From assembly GCA_026168455.1 (NCBI GenBank), contig CM047430.1:74267006-74331005 (forward strand): a stretch of DNA of 64,000 nt. The letters are read 5' to 3'. Source of the DNA: Theocolax elegans. Its lineage: Eukaryota > Arthropoda > Insecta > Hymenoptera > Cerocephalidae. The position numbers and the translations under genes are program-made. Of this stretch, positions 31,007-40,636 are shown one piece after another. Positions within the stretch are counted from its first letter, which is position 1. Each line of letters starts with the position of its first letter. The notes under the pieces were generated by a model that saw nothing but the letters and a program-made list of their open reading frames with translations, was not told where the DNA came from and ran no database searches.

Positions 31007-33943
31007 TTAAATTGGAAAAATGAGGTAATATAATTTTGAAGCCAAATTTCTGGATCCTTCATCTAAAGGCATTCCAGTCGTAGTTATGAAATAAACGTAA
31101 TTATCTTTCCTCATAAAGAGTTGTTCTTTAACTTCAATGAATTTCTTTTCATCATTTGGTTCTTCGTAAACATCCTTCTCTTCCCAGGACTCGTCAAACT
31201 TGTTGTTAAAATTATCTATCTCCATGGGTTGTAATCTTTTGTCTGAGTTGACTATCGTTTCAATTTCCTCGGGGGCTTCTTGTATTATGGGAAGGTTTTT
31301 GACTGGTTCTTTTGATATATTTGACTTGTTGGGTCGTTTAGCTCTCTTTTCGTTGTAGTTTGGCCGTGTTATTTTTCCTGCACGACTGCGTGTTTCCATA
31401 GAATGATTTTTAATAACATAAACGGGTTCTTCTATTGGATTTCTTGATAACGCGTCAGCATTAACGTTACTTTTACCGGCTTTGTATACAATGTCAAAGT
31501 CGTATGCATTCAGTTTTATTCTCCATCTACTAACTCTGGATGTCGGATCTACTGAGTTTTTGAACCAAACAAGTGGTTTATGATCTGTTATAATGAGGAA
31601 ACGACGGCCTCTTAGATAGCAATCGAACTGAGTAACGGCATACAGTATGGCTAATGCTTCCCTTGAATAAGTATCATATTTTTGCTCGGCTTTGTTTAAT
31701 ACCCGCGAAACATACGCAACTGGTAGGTCGGTTCCCACCTCTCCTTGTGATAATATTGCTCCTATTGCTGTACCGCTAGCGTCACAAGTCACTATAAATG
31801 GTTTATTAAAATCTGCAATTTGTAGTATTGGTTGTTTACACAATTTTTCTCTTAAATCATCGAATGCCTTTTGAACCTCGCTGGACCATAGGAAAGGTGC
31901 GTCTTTCTTTAATAAATTACTTAATGGTCTAGCTATACCCGAAAAATTCGCAATGAATCGTCTATAATAACCTGCTAATCCTAAAAATTGACGTATGTTT
32001 TTCACTGTTTTTGGAATTGGAAATTTTTTTACTGCTTCTAATTTTTTTGGATCCGGCAAAACACCTTCTGGTGATAGTACGTGTCCCAGATACACTACTT
32101 CTCTCTTCAAAAATTCACATTTGTCTGGCTGTAATTTCAGATTTGCGGCGCGTACTCTTTGCAAAAATTTTTCAAACTTTTGGTTATGCTCCTGAATATT
32201 TTTAGCGTATATAACTGCGTCGTCAAGGAATAAAAATATTTCTTTGCCTTGCATGCCTTCGAAAACACGATCAATCATTCTTTGAAAAGTGGCTGGAGAA
32301 TTGCATAATCCCATAGGCATTGTTTTAAATTGAAATAAACCGAATGAAGATGCGAAAGCTGTTTTGTGTCGATCTTCTTGTGCTAATGGAACTTGTAAAA
32401 ATCCTTGACATAAATCCAAGACGGTGAATACACGATTTTCTGGTCCGATTTGATCGATAATATCTAGTATATTAGGTAATGGGTATCGATCTTTTACGGT
32501 TTTATCGTTTAATTGTCGAAAATCGACAACTAGTCGGTATCGTTTATTACCCTGACTATCAGGCTTTTTTGTTACTAGAAAAACAGGTGATGTATAATTG
32601 GAACTTGATGGTTCAATTATGTCTCCTTCAATCATTTCTTTTAATTGTTTATCAAGTTCGCTTTTGAGAGCATGAGGAAATCTATATGGCTTAGCTGTGA
32701 TTGGTATGTCGTCGACAGTCGGTATCTTATGTTCTATAGCATTTGTCACGCCTAATTTTTCTCCTTTTAGACAGAAACAATCCGAATATTTATCAATTAA
32801 ATTTTCTATAGATTGTCTTTGTTCCTCGTCCATTTTATCAAAATGCAATGCTTCTTTTAATCGTTCATTACGATTAAGTGTACTCGTATCCTCCGTTATG
32901 TTAAGTATCCTCGCTTCAGATCGATTGTCAGAAATGTCGTGTATGTCGACCTCTTCACTTTCATAACTATAAAAATTATTAATATAAGGTTTATTTGAAT
33001 AAACCAAATAACTGTTATTCATTTCGTTTTCGTGTATGGCTTCGACAAATTCGCTTCGTAAATTTTCGTTTATAACTCGTTCATTCAATAAAAAATCGCT
33101 AGGGTCCTCATCCTGTTCATTTTCTTCCTGTATGTTTATTAAATTCTCGTTATTTATCTCATTTTCAGTTTCTTCAGTTCCTTGTTTATTTATCCATAAT
33201 ATTTCGGTTCTCGGGATAGTATCTAACTCTTCCCCCGACATAACCAATTCTTTGTTATTCAATTTACTAACATTTTTATCACGAGGTCCGCATTTATCGC
33301 CCTCCTCGATTTCGTAATCCATTCTTACTGGACAATTCATTATTTTATCAACAAAATCTTGCTTATTTTCACGAGGTCCGCACTTATCGCCCTCCTCGAT
33401 TTCGTAATCCATTCGTACTGGACAATTCATTTTTTTATCAACAAAATCTTCCTTATTTTCACGAGGTCCGCATTTATCGCCCTCCTCGATTTCATAATCC
33501 ATTTGTACTCGACAATTCATCTTTTTATCAACAAAATTTTCCTTATTTTCACGAGGTCCGCATTTATCGCCCTCCTCGATTTCATAATCCATTTGTACTC
33601 GACAATTCATCTTTTTATCAACAAAATTTTCCTTATTTTCACGAGGTCCGCATTTATCGCCCTCCTCGATTTCATAAACCATTTGTACTCGACAATTATT
33701 AACTGTCTTATTCAATAAATTTTCTTCATTTTTTATTTCATTTTCAATATCATACTTCAGGTCAACTTCGTTTTCATAATTAGTACAGGATGGACTCCCA
33801 CCCATCCTATCGAACAATGGTGCTTCAATAATACCATAATTTTCAGTAATTTCATCAAATTTCTCTTTAATACGTGGCTCAGCCACATCACATACCCGTG
33901 GCTGCGCTTTTCCATTATTTATTTGTAATCGTTCTTTCTTCAT
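31007..33943 (-). CDS. Pol of element B, reverse transcriptase-RNase H
   Basis: This 978-residue frame copies the element RNA into DNA. Residues 1-400 are an unusual acidic linker containing five tandem 30-residue repeats (83-221). The RT domain spans about 420-640, with catalytic D510 in TVLDL and D574/D575 in FLFLDDAVIYA. RNase H follows with D721 (TCDAS), E762 (SREALAI) and D787 (ITDHKP), and ends near 840 with NADALSR. These are all the expected catalytic residues for the Ty3 class. Its ATG overlaps the stop of the protease frame (TAATG at 33945-33941), and its own stop at 31007-31009 precedes the integrase frame, which lies in -1. Most gypsy-like elements have protease, RT and integrase in one frame, so both breaks are abnormal for this copy or are sequence errors. 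Confidence 0.95.
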   Translation of the reverse strand: MKKERLQINNGKAQPRVCDVAEPRIKEKFDEITENYGIIEAPLFDRMGGSPSCTNYENEVDLKYDIENEIKNEENLLNKTVNNCRVQMVYEIEEGDKCGPRENKENFVDKKMNCRVQMDYEIEEGDKCGPRENKENFVDKKMNCRVQMDYEIEEGDKCGPRENKEDFVDKKMNCPVRMDYEIEEGDKCGPRENKQDFVDKIMNCPVRMDYEIEEGDKCGPRDKNVSKLNNKELVMSGEELDTIPRTEILWINKQGTEETENEINNENLINIQEENEQDEDPSDFLLNERVINENLRSEFVEAIHENEMNNSYLVYSNKPYINNFYSYESEEVDIHDISDNRSEARILNITEDTSTLNRNERLKEALHFDKMDEEQRQSIENLIDKYSDCFCLKGEKLGVTNAIEHKIPTVDDIPITAKPYRFPHALKSELDKQLKEMIEGDIIEPSSSNYTSPVFLVTKKPDSQGNKRYRLVVDFRQLNDKTVKDRYPLPNILDIIDQIGPENRVFTVLDLCQGFLQVPLAQEDRHKTAFASSFGLFQFKTMPMGLCNSPATFQRMIDRVFEGMQGKEIFLFLDDAVIYAKNIQEHNQKFEKFLQRVRAANLKLQPDKCEFLKREVVYLGHVLSPEGVLPDPKKLEAVKKFPIPKTVKNIRQFLGLAGYYRRFIANFSGIARPLSNLLKKDAPFLWSSEVQKAFDDLREKLCKQPILQIADFNKPFIVTCDASGTAIGAILSQGEVGTDLPVAYVSRVLNKAEQKYDTYSREALAILYAVTQFDCYLRGRRFLIITDHKPLVWFKNSVDPTSRVSRWRIKLNAYDFDIVYKAGKSNVNADALSRNPIEEPVYVIKNHSMETRSRAGKITRPNYNEKRAKRPNKSNISKEPVKNLPIIQEAPEEIETIVNSDKRLQPMEIDNFNNKFDESWEEKDVYEEPNDEKKFIEVKEQLFMRKDNYVYFITTTGMPLDEGSRNLASKLYYLIFPI
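33281..33697 (-). repeat. 90-bp coding minisatellite in pol
   Basis: About 4.6 tandem units of 90 bp encode NCRVQMDYEIEEGDKCGPRE and the following ten residues (ENKENFVDKKM type). Units differ by a few substitutions (CRVQ/CPVR, NFVDKK/DFVDKI) and keep the frame. The repeat lies in the linker between protease and RT. No known domain is recognised. Confidence 0.95.
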
Positions 33944-34731
33944 TAATCCATAACAATTTTCACTTGCTTTACATGTATTTTCCTTAGATCCGACGCCTCG
34001 TCGATCTGATGTACTTGTATTTCGTCATCTTTATAATCGTCATATAACTCTTGTTCTTTTTCACTGTAATTGTATAGGTTTTTGTCGTTGCCATTTTGAT
34101 TTCTTTCATTTTTTTGTTCTTGTTCGTAGATTTCATACGATTCGTTTGTGTCAAATTTTATAAACGTTTCATCATTTTCGTGTAATTGAAAATCACCTGA
34201 CGTTTCTGAGTCACTATCGGTATAATTATAAAATCTTGAATTTTTCATGTTCGTATAACCATTGTTTTCCCTTGGTTTTGGCATATATCGTATTGATTTT
34301 CGGTCATAATTTTCGATATTCTCCATTATATATATCGATTCATCCGTTTGCATATTATTTGCATTTTCAAAGGGGAGGATTAATCCGTTAAATTCTAAAT
34401 ATTGTTCCAAATAATTGATTTTTGCATCGTTTCTACGGAAAAAATCGGTGCCTAAGATTCCGTCTTGTTGTATAGGAAACGAATCATGTACTAAATTGAG
34501 TTCCACGGGAGATCCTTCGAAATCTACTCTGATTTTACCACGAGTAGTTAATGAGTGGTCCGTTATGCCTTTTAACAATATAATATCATTTTCGTCAATT
34601 TTTACGCGAGAGTCTACCTCTGACTCTTTAATTAGACTTACCGATGCTCCTGTATTTAGCAAGAATTTTAACGGACGTCTTAACTGACCGGTATCGAAGA
34701 TTACGACCGGGGCTGAACTCTGTTGGCTTAA
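33943..34731 (-). CDS. Pol of element B, aspartic protease segment with mutated active site
   Basis: The frame has no ATG. It is open from within the gag stop region in -1 relative to gag, so gag-pro expression by frameshifting is likely, although no canonical slippery heptamer is visible at the gag stop. It contains a retropepsin-like fold: PLKFLLNTGASVSLIK (active-site loop), then the flap region and the ILGTDFF motif that normally follows, then an acidic tail. The active-site triad reads NTG instead of DTG (AAT codon at about 34656-34654), which removes the catalytic Asp expected in the family. The frame ends in TAA overlapping the ATG of the RT frame. This protease is probably inactive in this copy. 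Confidence 0.85.
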   Translation of the reverse strand, partial: LSQQSSAPVVIFDTGQLRRPLKFLLNTGASVSLIKESEVDSRVKIDENDIILLKGITDHSLTTRGKIRVDFEGSPVELNLVHDSFPIQQDGILGTDFFRRNDAKINYLEQYLEFNGLILPFENANNMQTDESIYIMENIENYDRKSIRYMPKPRENNGYTNMKNSRFYNYTDSDSETSGDFQLHENDETFIKFDTNESYEIYEQEQKNERNQNGNDKNLYNYSEKEQELYDDYKDDEIQVHQIDEASDLRKIHVKQVKIVMD

Positions 34732-34733
34732 AT

Positions 34734-36923
34734 TTATTTTCGCGGTGCGGAGGGGACGTTTGAGCGGGTTTCCGCGCTCGAAGTAGAGGGAATTTGATTC
34801 GTAGCCTCTCTCTCGACCCTCCTCGGAGAGAGAGTATCGGTGTTTCCCTGATTTTGATTTCCTTCTCTTATTTCTCTTTGTAACTTATAACAATCGCGCT
34901 TTATGTGACCGGGTTTTCCGCAATGAAAACAAGTAACTGGTGATTTTATATTATTATTCGATTCGTTATTAATATATCGTGATTCTTGGGAAGTTGGATT
35001 AACCGGCTCGCGCACACCGCGAGTCCCGGAATTATTTCCCCGATCTTCTTTGTTAAATTGTTGCGATGAATATTTATTATTATTATAACGAACAAAGGAA
35101 TCATTTTTATCTCTGTCTCTATTTGGTAAAAATTCCGTCTGATTTTGATACTCATTCCAACCACCAAATTGTAAATTTGGTCTATTATAATTACGACTGT
35201 TATCCGAGCGATTTTGTGGGCTATATGAACTGTTTATGGGATTGCGTCGGTTGTTATTATCGGAAAATCTTTCCGCAAAACTTCGTGCTAATTTGAAACA
35301 ATTTATGACTCCATGACCAGTCTTAGAACAATATTGACATACAATTGGAGAGTTATTAGAAATATAGTTTACTTTACGCGTTTCTCGAGTTGAACGAGAA
35401 CGAGCCTCTTCTCGGCTCGGCGTCTCCTCGTCCAAGACGCTAGAAGCGAACTCGCGCTCCACCTCGAGCGCTTGTTCACGAGCTTGTTTTATAGAACTTG
35501 GAGTCCCTAATCGCGCACGAATTTCCCAACGAAGCCCTTTTAAAAAGAATTTTAAACAATCTCGCCTTAGTTCAAGCATGAAATGATCTGCTATCGCAAC
35601 TCGTCCCTCTCTGTCGGCCGCTTTGACTATTTCATTTTTTATTTCTTGTAACCGATTAAAATAAGCAACGACTGTCTCATTGTTTTTCTGTTTTAATTTA
35701 GCAAGTTCTCCCGTCCACTCGTAATATGTTTTTATCGATCCGAAGGTGTTTTCGAAAAAATCGGATATCTCTTTGATAGAATTAAAATTTTCTCCGCGCG
35801 CACAAGTTAAAGCTTCCCCATATAAATGCATTCGAATAAGTTTTGTTAATTCTTTCTCGTACTCCGACGGTAAAATTTCTTTTGCTTCATTGCATCCGTC
35901 CAAAAATTGTGATAAATTTATGTTATGACCGTTAAACCGCGGTATTAAATCTAGAGCGTCCTTTAGCGATAAACCTCGAATTTGAGACGTCATTGTTTTA
36001 TTATTAATTTGTTTTTTAACTTCACTCCTATCTAGTTTTTTTGGTTTTGTTCCGGTGCTTGTTCTTAATTCGTCTAAATTAATTTTATTAAATAATTCGT
36101 CTTTAATCTTAGAAGAGTTTGCTTGTTCGGGTGATCTTTTAATTAATTGATTATCGAAGGGAATTGTAAAATCTGACGCGCCTTGAATTAGTTTTTCGTC
36201 GAGTACTTTCGCCGTGTCTGTCACTAGTGCCTTTGCTTCCTCAGTCTCTTTTTCGATCGGTGCGGAAAAAATATTTAACGCGCCTTTAATCTTATTTATG
36301 ATACCTTGAAAAGTTGTCCCTTTTTTTACACTTTCTTGTAAACTTTCTATGATTTTAGGTTCCTCGAGATAAGAATCTAACAACTCTTTTTTTACTTCAG
36401 TCGCGAGCCGTTTTCTTACCGAGCTTATAACGTTATCCGGTGTTAAAATCAATGGTTCATATGGACGATAAATTGGGGCTGGCGTACTAAAATTTACAGG
36501 ATTATTCGCGATAATTTCTTTTTGTTCCTCGTAATTCAAAACTGCGGGTTTTAAACTAAAATGTTTTACGCGCGTGGGAGTAATTATTGTGTCTTCTTGT
36601 TCGTCTTCACTAACTTCGGAAATAGAAAGATCAGTTGGAAAAAAAGGTTCTCTATATTCAAAATCGCGAGGTATTTTTATAGATAACGAAATATTTGCTG
36701 CACTTTTTTCTAGTCTATCCTTTAAATAATTTATTTCTTTTGTCAAATTTTGCACTGTTTCCCTAGGAGTTTTAGTTAAATCGAAAGTATCGAGAGTCTG
36801 AACTTTTTCTTTGTATAAATTTAATAACGTATCATTCATAGAAAATTCTAAACTCGTGTTTCTTTGTTTATTTACATAACAATCAGTATTTTTAGGCGAA
36901 CCTGACATTTTATATCTAAACAC
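34734..36923 (-). CDS. Gag polyprotein of element B
   Basis: This 729-residue structural protein packages the element RNA into virus-like particles in the cytoplasm. The N-terminal 300 residues are a long, partly acidic extension with helical K/E-rich stretches, unusual in length. A retrotransposon capsid domain lies at about 315-480 (LIPRFNGHNINLSQFLDGCN, then the YFNRLQEIKNEI and FFLKGLRWEIRARLG segments). Two CCHC zinc knuckles follow at 529-542 (CQYCSKTGHGVINC) and 665-678 (CFHCGKPGHIKRDC), separated by an Asn/Arg-rich linker that fits RNA binding. The start may be Met1 or Met6 (MSGSPKN). The frame is intact. It lies 60 bp inside the primer binding site, as expected. Confidence 0.95.
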   Translation of the reverse strand: MFRYKMSGSPKNTDCYVNKQRNTSLEFSMNDTLLNLYKEKVQTLDTFDLTKTPRETVQNLTKEINYLKDRLEKSAANISLSIKIPRDFEYREPFFPTDLSISEVSEDEQEDTIITPTRVKHFSLKPAVLNYEEQKEIIANNPVNFSTPAPIYRPYEPLILTPDNVISSVRKRLATEVKKELLDSYLEEPKIIESLQESVKKGTTFQGIINKIKGALNIFSAPIEKETEEAKALVTDTAKVLDEKLIQGASDFTIPFDNQLIKRSPEQANSSKIKDELFNKINLDELRTSTGTKPKKLDRSEVKKQINNKTMTSQIRGLSLKDALDLIPRFNGHNINLSQFLDGCNEAKEILPSEYEKELTKLIRMHLYGEALTCARGENFNSIKEISDFFENTFGSIKTYYEWTGELAKLKQKNNETVVAYFNRLQEIKNEIVKAADREGRVAIADHFMLELRRDCLKFFLKGLRWEIRARLGTPSSIKQAREQALEVEREFASSVLDEETPSREEARSRSTRETRKVNYISNNSPIVCQYCSKTGHGVINCFKLARSFAERFSDNNNRRNPINSSYSPQNRSDNSRNYNRPNLQFGGWNEYQNQTEFLPNRDRDKNDSFVRYNNNKYSSQQFNKEDRGNNSGTRGVREPVNPTSQESRYINNESNNNIKSPVTCFHCGKPGHIKRDCYKLQREIREGNQNQGNTDTLSPRRVEREATNQIPSTSSAETRSNVPSAPRK

Positions 36924-36964
36924 ATTATTCCTTTAATCTCTTTTTTTCTCTCAAAAATGTGAGT

Positions 36965-36982
36965 TTCCCGGCCGATGCACCA
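36965..36982 (-). promoter_or_regulatory. Primer binding site of element B, tRNA-Gly(GCC)
   Basis: The plus strand reads TTCCCGGCCGATGCACCA, identical to the 3' 18 nt of animal tRNA-Gly(GCC) with its CCA. The element-sense strand is therefore a perfect 18-nt primer site. It lies 26 nt from the LTR border, further than usual. Confidence 0.9.
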
Positions 36983-37008
36983 AATTTATTATAATAATTA
37001 ATACAATC

Positions 37009-38583
37009 TGTCACGTCCAGACTTGCACCAATTACCATAAAAAATATTACAAGAAGGCAAATGGTTAATAAACCATTCGCGTTCCTTTCGCTCTTGTTTG
37101 ACTAGGACTAGCCTTACGTCTCCGGGAGTAGCGAGCGAAGTTATTTTGAGAGTAGAGATGCAGGATATAATGTGGGATAAATAAAATAATATATGTTTTA
37201 TTTCGTATTAATTATGCATTATTTATTTAAATATAATATGCTGTTTTTCTTTAAATGAACACGTGAAACTAAATTATTACAGCTTTTTAATGGGCAAAAA
37301 CACATAAATTTACACTATTTTATTAACAATTGTATAAAATTATGTAAGTCGAATAACGATTAATTTTGATTAAATAAACAAATGTACGGCGAACATATTA
37401 ACACATTATAGAATAAAAAAAAATACACAAGGTTATTTTATTATAAACATTAATAATCAATAATTGAAATAGGAATCATTATAAGTAAATGCAGATAAAA
37501 TAAAAAAATGGTTGTCGTTTAAAACATGAATTATAGTTACTAAATTGTAATTCAAACCGTGAATATTTCAATTCAAATACAATGTAACGAATAATTATTA
37601 TAAATAAATTGTAATATGTAATAATAATTGTTTTAAAAGAAAAACGGTTGGTTCAGCAATCGAAATAACATAAAATACCAGGTTTGCCTTTACGAATAAT
37701 ACAAGCGTATAGATAGCCGAAAAGAATATACCTTAAGTACCCAAATATATAGATATATATATGTATATATATATATGTGTGTGTATATTCGGTGAGGAAC
37801 GAAGGTCCGCCTTGAACGTGGGTAGCGGTGTCAGATTGCCGTATAATGTCCTGCTAGACCTGCGGGCGTCGACGTTAGATGTGTATGCTGTTGGAGCTCG
37901 ACGATTTCCAGATGTCGAAGTCGTAGTTCCTCGACTATGGCTTGTAGATGTCAATGATACGCCTCGATTCCTCTTGTGATTTTTAATACGTATTACTTAA
38001 AGTTCAAGTAGCAGAGCCACGCCCTCGGATAAAAATCAAAGAGTTGTCCAGCAGAGCTTCGCCTTGCGAAAGCTTTAGATGAAAATTTAGGAGTGCCTGT
38101 GTCTCTTCTGGGTCCTCTTTATATACCCTAAAATCCTATGCATCTGTCCTTGTCTTACGCTTCGCCTTGTCTTACACTTTGCCTTATATGGAGATGTGTA
38201 AGTAGTTCTCGATTTTTCTGTGCTTGCACCCGATTGGACCGTTAGATGTGCGTAGTTAAAAATTATCGAATCCCATGCATTTTCTGTATCGCTTCGTAGT
38301 TAATTCGGAGAATTTGCTGTCCCCCTTTTATTACTGCGACGTTACCCAAAGAACGACTTAATTTATTACTTCCTTCTAATGCTCGAATTTTCTAGTCGAT
38401 GTTTCCCATTGCCGGCTCTTCTCCGAGCATTGATTTTAGTGTGCAGTACAAAAAAACTCTTGCGTAACCCTTCGTTTCGATCTCACTATCGGCGATCCCG
38501 CTTATATGCGTATTGGCTTTGAATAATATCTTCAACTCTACTTATCAGTCTCTTTTTCGTATAATTTTCGTCGGGACGCGACA
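37009..38583 (-). repeat. 5' LTR of element B
   Basis: It is 1575 bp with TGTCACGTCC and GGACGCGACA ends. It differs from the left LTR by about four substitutions, a TA-repeat length change near 37765, the 149-bp deletion at 38560, and absence of the foldback insertion. U3/R/U5 limits are not resolved from sequence. Confidence 0.95.
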
Positions 38584-38957
38584 TAATTTTAATTTTTTTT
38601 TTACTATAAAAGAGGTGTTTGTAGTACCCACAATTAATATTTTATATTTAATTATTAAATCCTTACTCTGGTAATATCAAGCCGATATTGTTACAACTTT
38701 GTATAACCAGAGTCGAAGTAACCCACACAACCTTGCATTAGCGTACACGGTAGGACAAAGCCAGAGCAACCCAATAGTTAGGCCGTATAGTCCAATCATA
38801 TATAATTTTTGTATTTTGCGATTATAATTGTGCGCCTTAGGGAAAACGCGAGCGAACGACCCCACGATAGCCGCGCAATTGAACTGCTCTGGTAAGGCGA
38901 ATTGAATTATTTTTTTGTATTTATTATAAATTATTTATTTAAATCGTTATTATAAAT
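38584..38957 (+). other. Leader of element A, second part
   Basis: It continues element A after the B insertion (TAAT duplicate 38584-38587) up to the gag ATG. It includes an ACTCTGGT...ACCAGAGT inverted pair (38665-38712) and an AT-rich stretch directly before the start codon. No other gene is seen. Confidence 0.8.
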
Positions 38958-40080
38958 ATGGCGTGTTCGACACAACAGAAGATCGAAGACTGGTGTTTGT
39001 TTTATAGAGACAAATATATTTGTCAATATCTTAATGACCTGTCACTTAAAGATACAGGCAATAAATTTGACAAATTAAGTCGTCTGACAAAATGGCTCCT
39101 AGGAGATTACGAGCCAAGGGATTTCATTGAAGAACCTGAGCAAGATGAAATCACCGTCTGGCAACATCGGGAAGAACTCAGGCAAAATTTTATCACAAAA
39201 TATATCTCGGCAGAACACCCGTGGGAGAACTCGACAATTGACGACAACACAAGCCATCCATTATTAACTCTTAACAACGATGAAAAAGTTAAAGAAAATA
39301 TGGAAACAAGTCGTAGAAGAGTTCAACACCTCCAAGACAATGAAACCACCGCATTATTGCAAGAAACCACGGAATCAACATCAACGAATGACAAAGCTGC
39401 CGACAGCATTACAAACGATGATAAAAATTCAAACAGAATAAGACTCACTGCAACAGACGGAGGATCATTCGAAATCCCACTTGAATTCGCAAATTTTATG
39501 CAGGGAATGTCAGACACGGTTAAGCAATTAACTGAAAAGGTAAACGCGCTGACAGCAGCGCAATCTCAGCCTATTTTAACAAGCACTAGACTGGACCAGC
39601 CACGACACGAAGTCCGGAGCCAACGACAGCAAGTAGGATTCCAGGACACAATGACGTACCATTACCTGGACAATACAACCGAATTACCACAACCTGACCC
39701 CCCAGCACCACTCGCAAGGAGAGTCGGCCAAGCCTGGGAGGGGGGAAACTTCCAATGTCAGGAAAGACTTGGAAATACGAGTGGTACCAGGACCGAGAAC
39801 AGCACCTGGCAGAGAAGTGCAGGACAGTCGCTGAGAGACGTCGGTCAAATTGTCCGGAAATGGGGACTACAGTTCTCAGCAGATGGCGACCAGAGCATAG
39901 ACTCATTTCTCGAACGAGTCGAGGAATGTCGGATTCTGGCCAATCTTTCAGAATCCGAATTGCTAAGCTCACTGCCAGAGTTATTCAAAGGCGTCGCAGC
40001 ACTCTGGTTCAAAAACGAAAGAGATATGTGGTCGACGTGGTCCGAATTCCAAAAAGAAGCTCGTCACTGGTTCGGAACAA
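38958..40080 (+). pseudogene. Gag of element A, truncated in the capsid domain
   Basis: The frame from ATG 38958 remains open to 40271, but only about 374 codons look like Gag. The N-terminus (residues 14-50, RDKYICQYLNDLSLKDTGNK) resembles the SAP-like helix-turn-helix seen in some insect Ty3/mdg4 Gag proteins. An acidic, low-complexity middle follows. From about residue 298 there is a clear capsid N-terminal domain (RKWGLQFSADGDQSIDSFLE, then a VEECRILANLSESELL helix and AALWF). Similarity stops near FGTNL at about 40080, where unrelated repeat sequence begins and supplies the last 60 codons. Zinc knuckles, protease and RT are absent. The 21-kb distance from the LTR is explained by the B insertion. 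Confidence 0.85.
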
Positions 40081-40084
40081 ATCT

Positions 40085-40636
40085 TACTATCAAGCATTAT
40101 TTTATACGAGAAACTATTCAAAAAATGTCTTGTTTAAGTCTTGTAAATTATACGGCATTACATTCAAGATTTTGTAAAAGTCTCGTTGAGTATCTCGCGT
40201 TTGTTCAAGTTTTTATGCGAGATTTTCGAAAATATAAAATTATCATTGTAAATGTCTGGATTGTTATCTAGTTATTTATAGAAAATATAAAAAAAATCCC
40301 GTTGAGAGTCTCGCGTTTATTCTATATTTAATGCAAGATTTTCGAAAATAAAAAATTGTCTATATTAAAGTCTTGCTGTTATTTGACATTTTATGCAAGA
40401 CTAAGTCTAAAAAAATAAGAAGTCTCGCGTTTAATCTAGATTTGATGCGAGAATTTTAAAAGTACAAAATTATCTTTATAAAAGTCTTGCGTGTTATCTG
40501 GTATTTTATGCGAGACCTTAAGTCTCCAAGAATAATATGTCTCGGATAAGTCTTGCAAAGTGGCCTATTCGAGACTTCTCCGAGACTTTTGAAAGATTTA
40601 CCAAGCGAGACTTCGGCAAGACCAGCGCGAGACTTT
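40085..40636 (+). repeat. Degenerate ~115-bp repeat with TCTCGCG inverted motifs
   Basis: Segments starting TCTCGCGTTT recur near 40193, 40308 and 40423, each followed about 25-30 bp later by TGCGAGA/TGCAAGA. Each therefore forms an imperfect hairpin. The related AAGTCTTGC...GCGAGAC pairs lie near 40371 and 40481. The motifs become denser at 40537-40636 just before the satellite starts. It occupies the junction between truncated element A and the satellite array. No coding function. Confidence 0.7.

Larger units (their letters stand above)
21087..38583 (-). mobile_element. Ty3/mdg4-type LTR retrotransposon B, full-length structure, 17.5 kb
   Basis: It is bounded by LTRs TGTCACGTCC...GGGACGCGACA, flanked by a TAAT duplication at 21083-21086 and 38584-38587. 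On the minus strand the order is 5' LTR (37009-38583), tRNA-Gly primer site, gag, protease, RT-RNase H, integrase, long non-coding 3' region, polypurine tract and 3' LTR (21087-24234). The gene order RT before integrase defines the Ty3 class. No env-like frame follows integrase. By eye only about four substitutions separate the two LTRs outside indels, so insertion is recent. The element is much longer than usual for its class because of the LTRs, the 3' region with minisatellites and nested insertions. Pol is broken (see separate entries), so this copy is probably not autonomous. Confidence 0.95.

Noticed and set aside
29987..35928. Plus-strand ORFs opposite gag-pol of element B
   Set aside because: These are antisense shadows of well-supported coding frames, including the 119-codon one opposite the 90-bp repeats.
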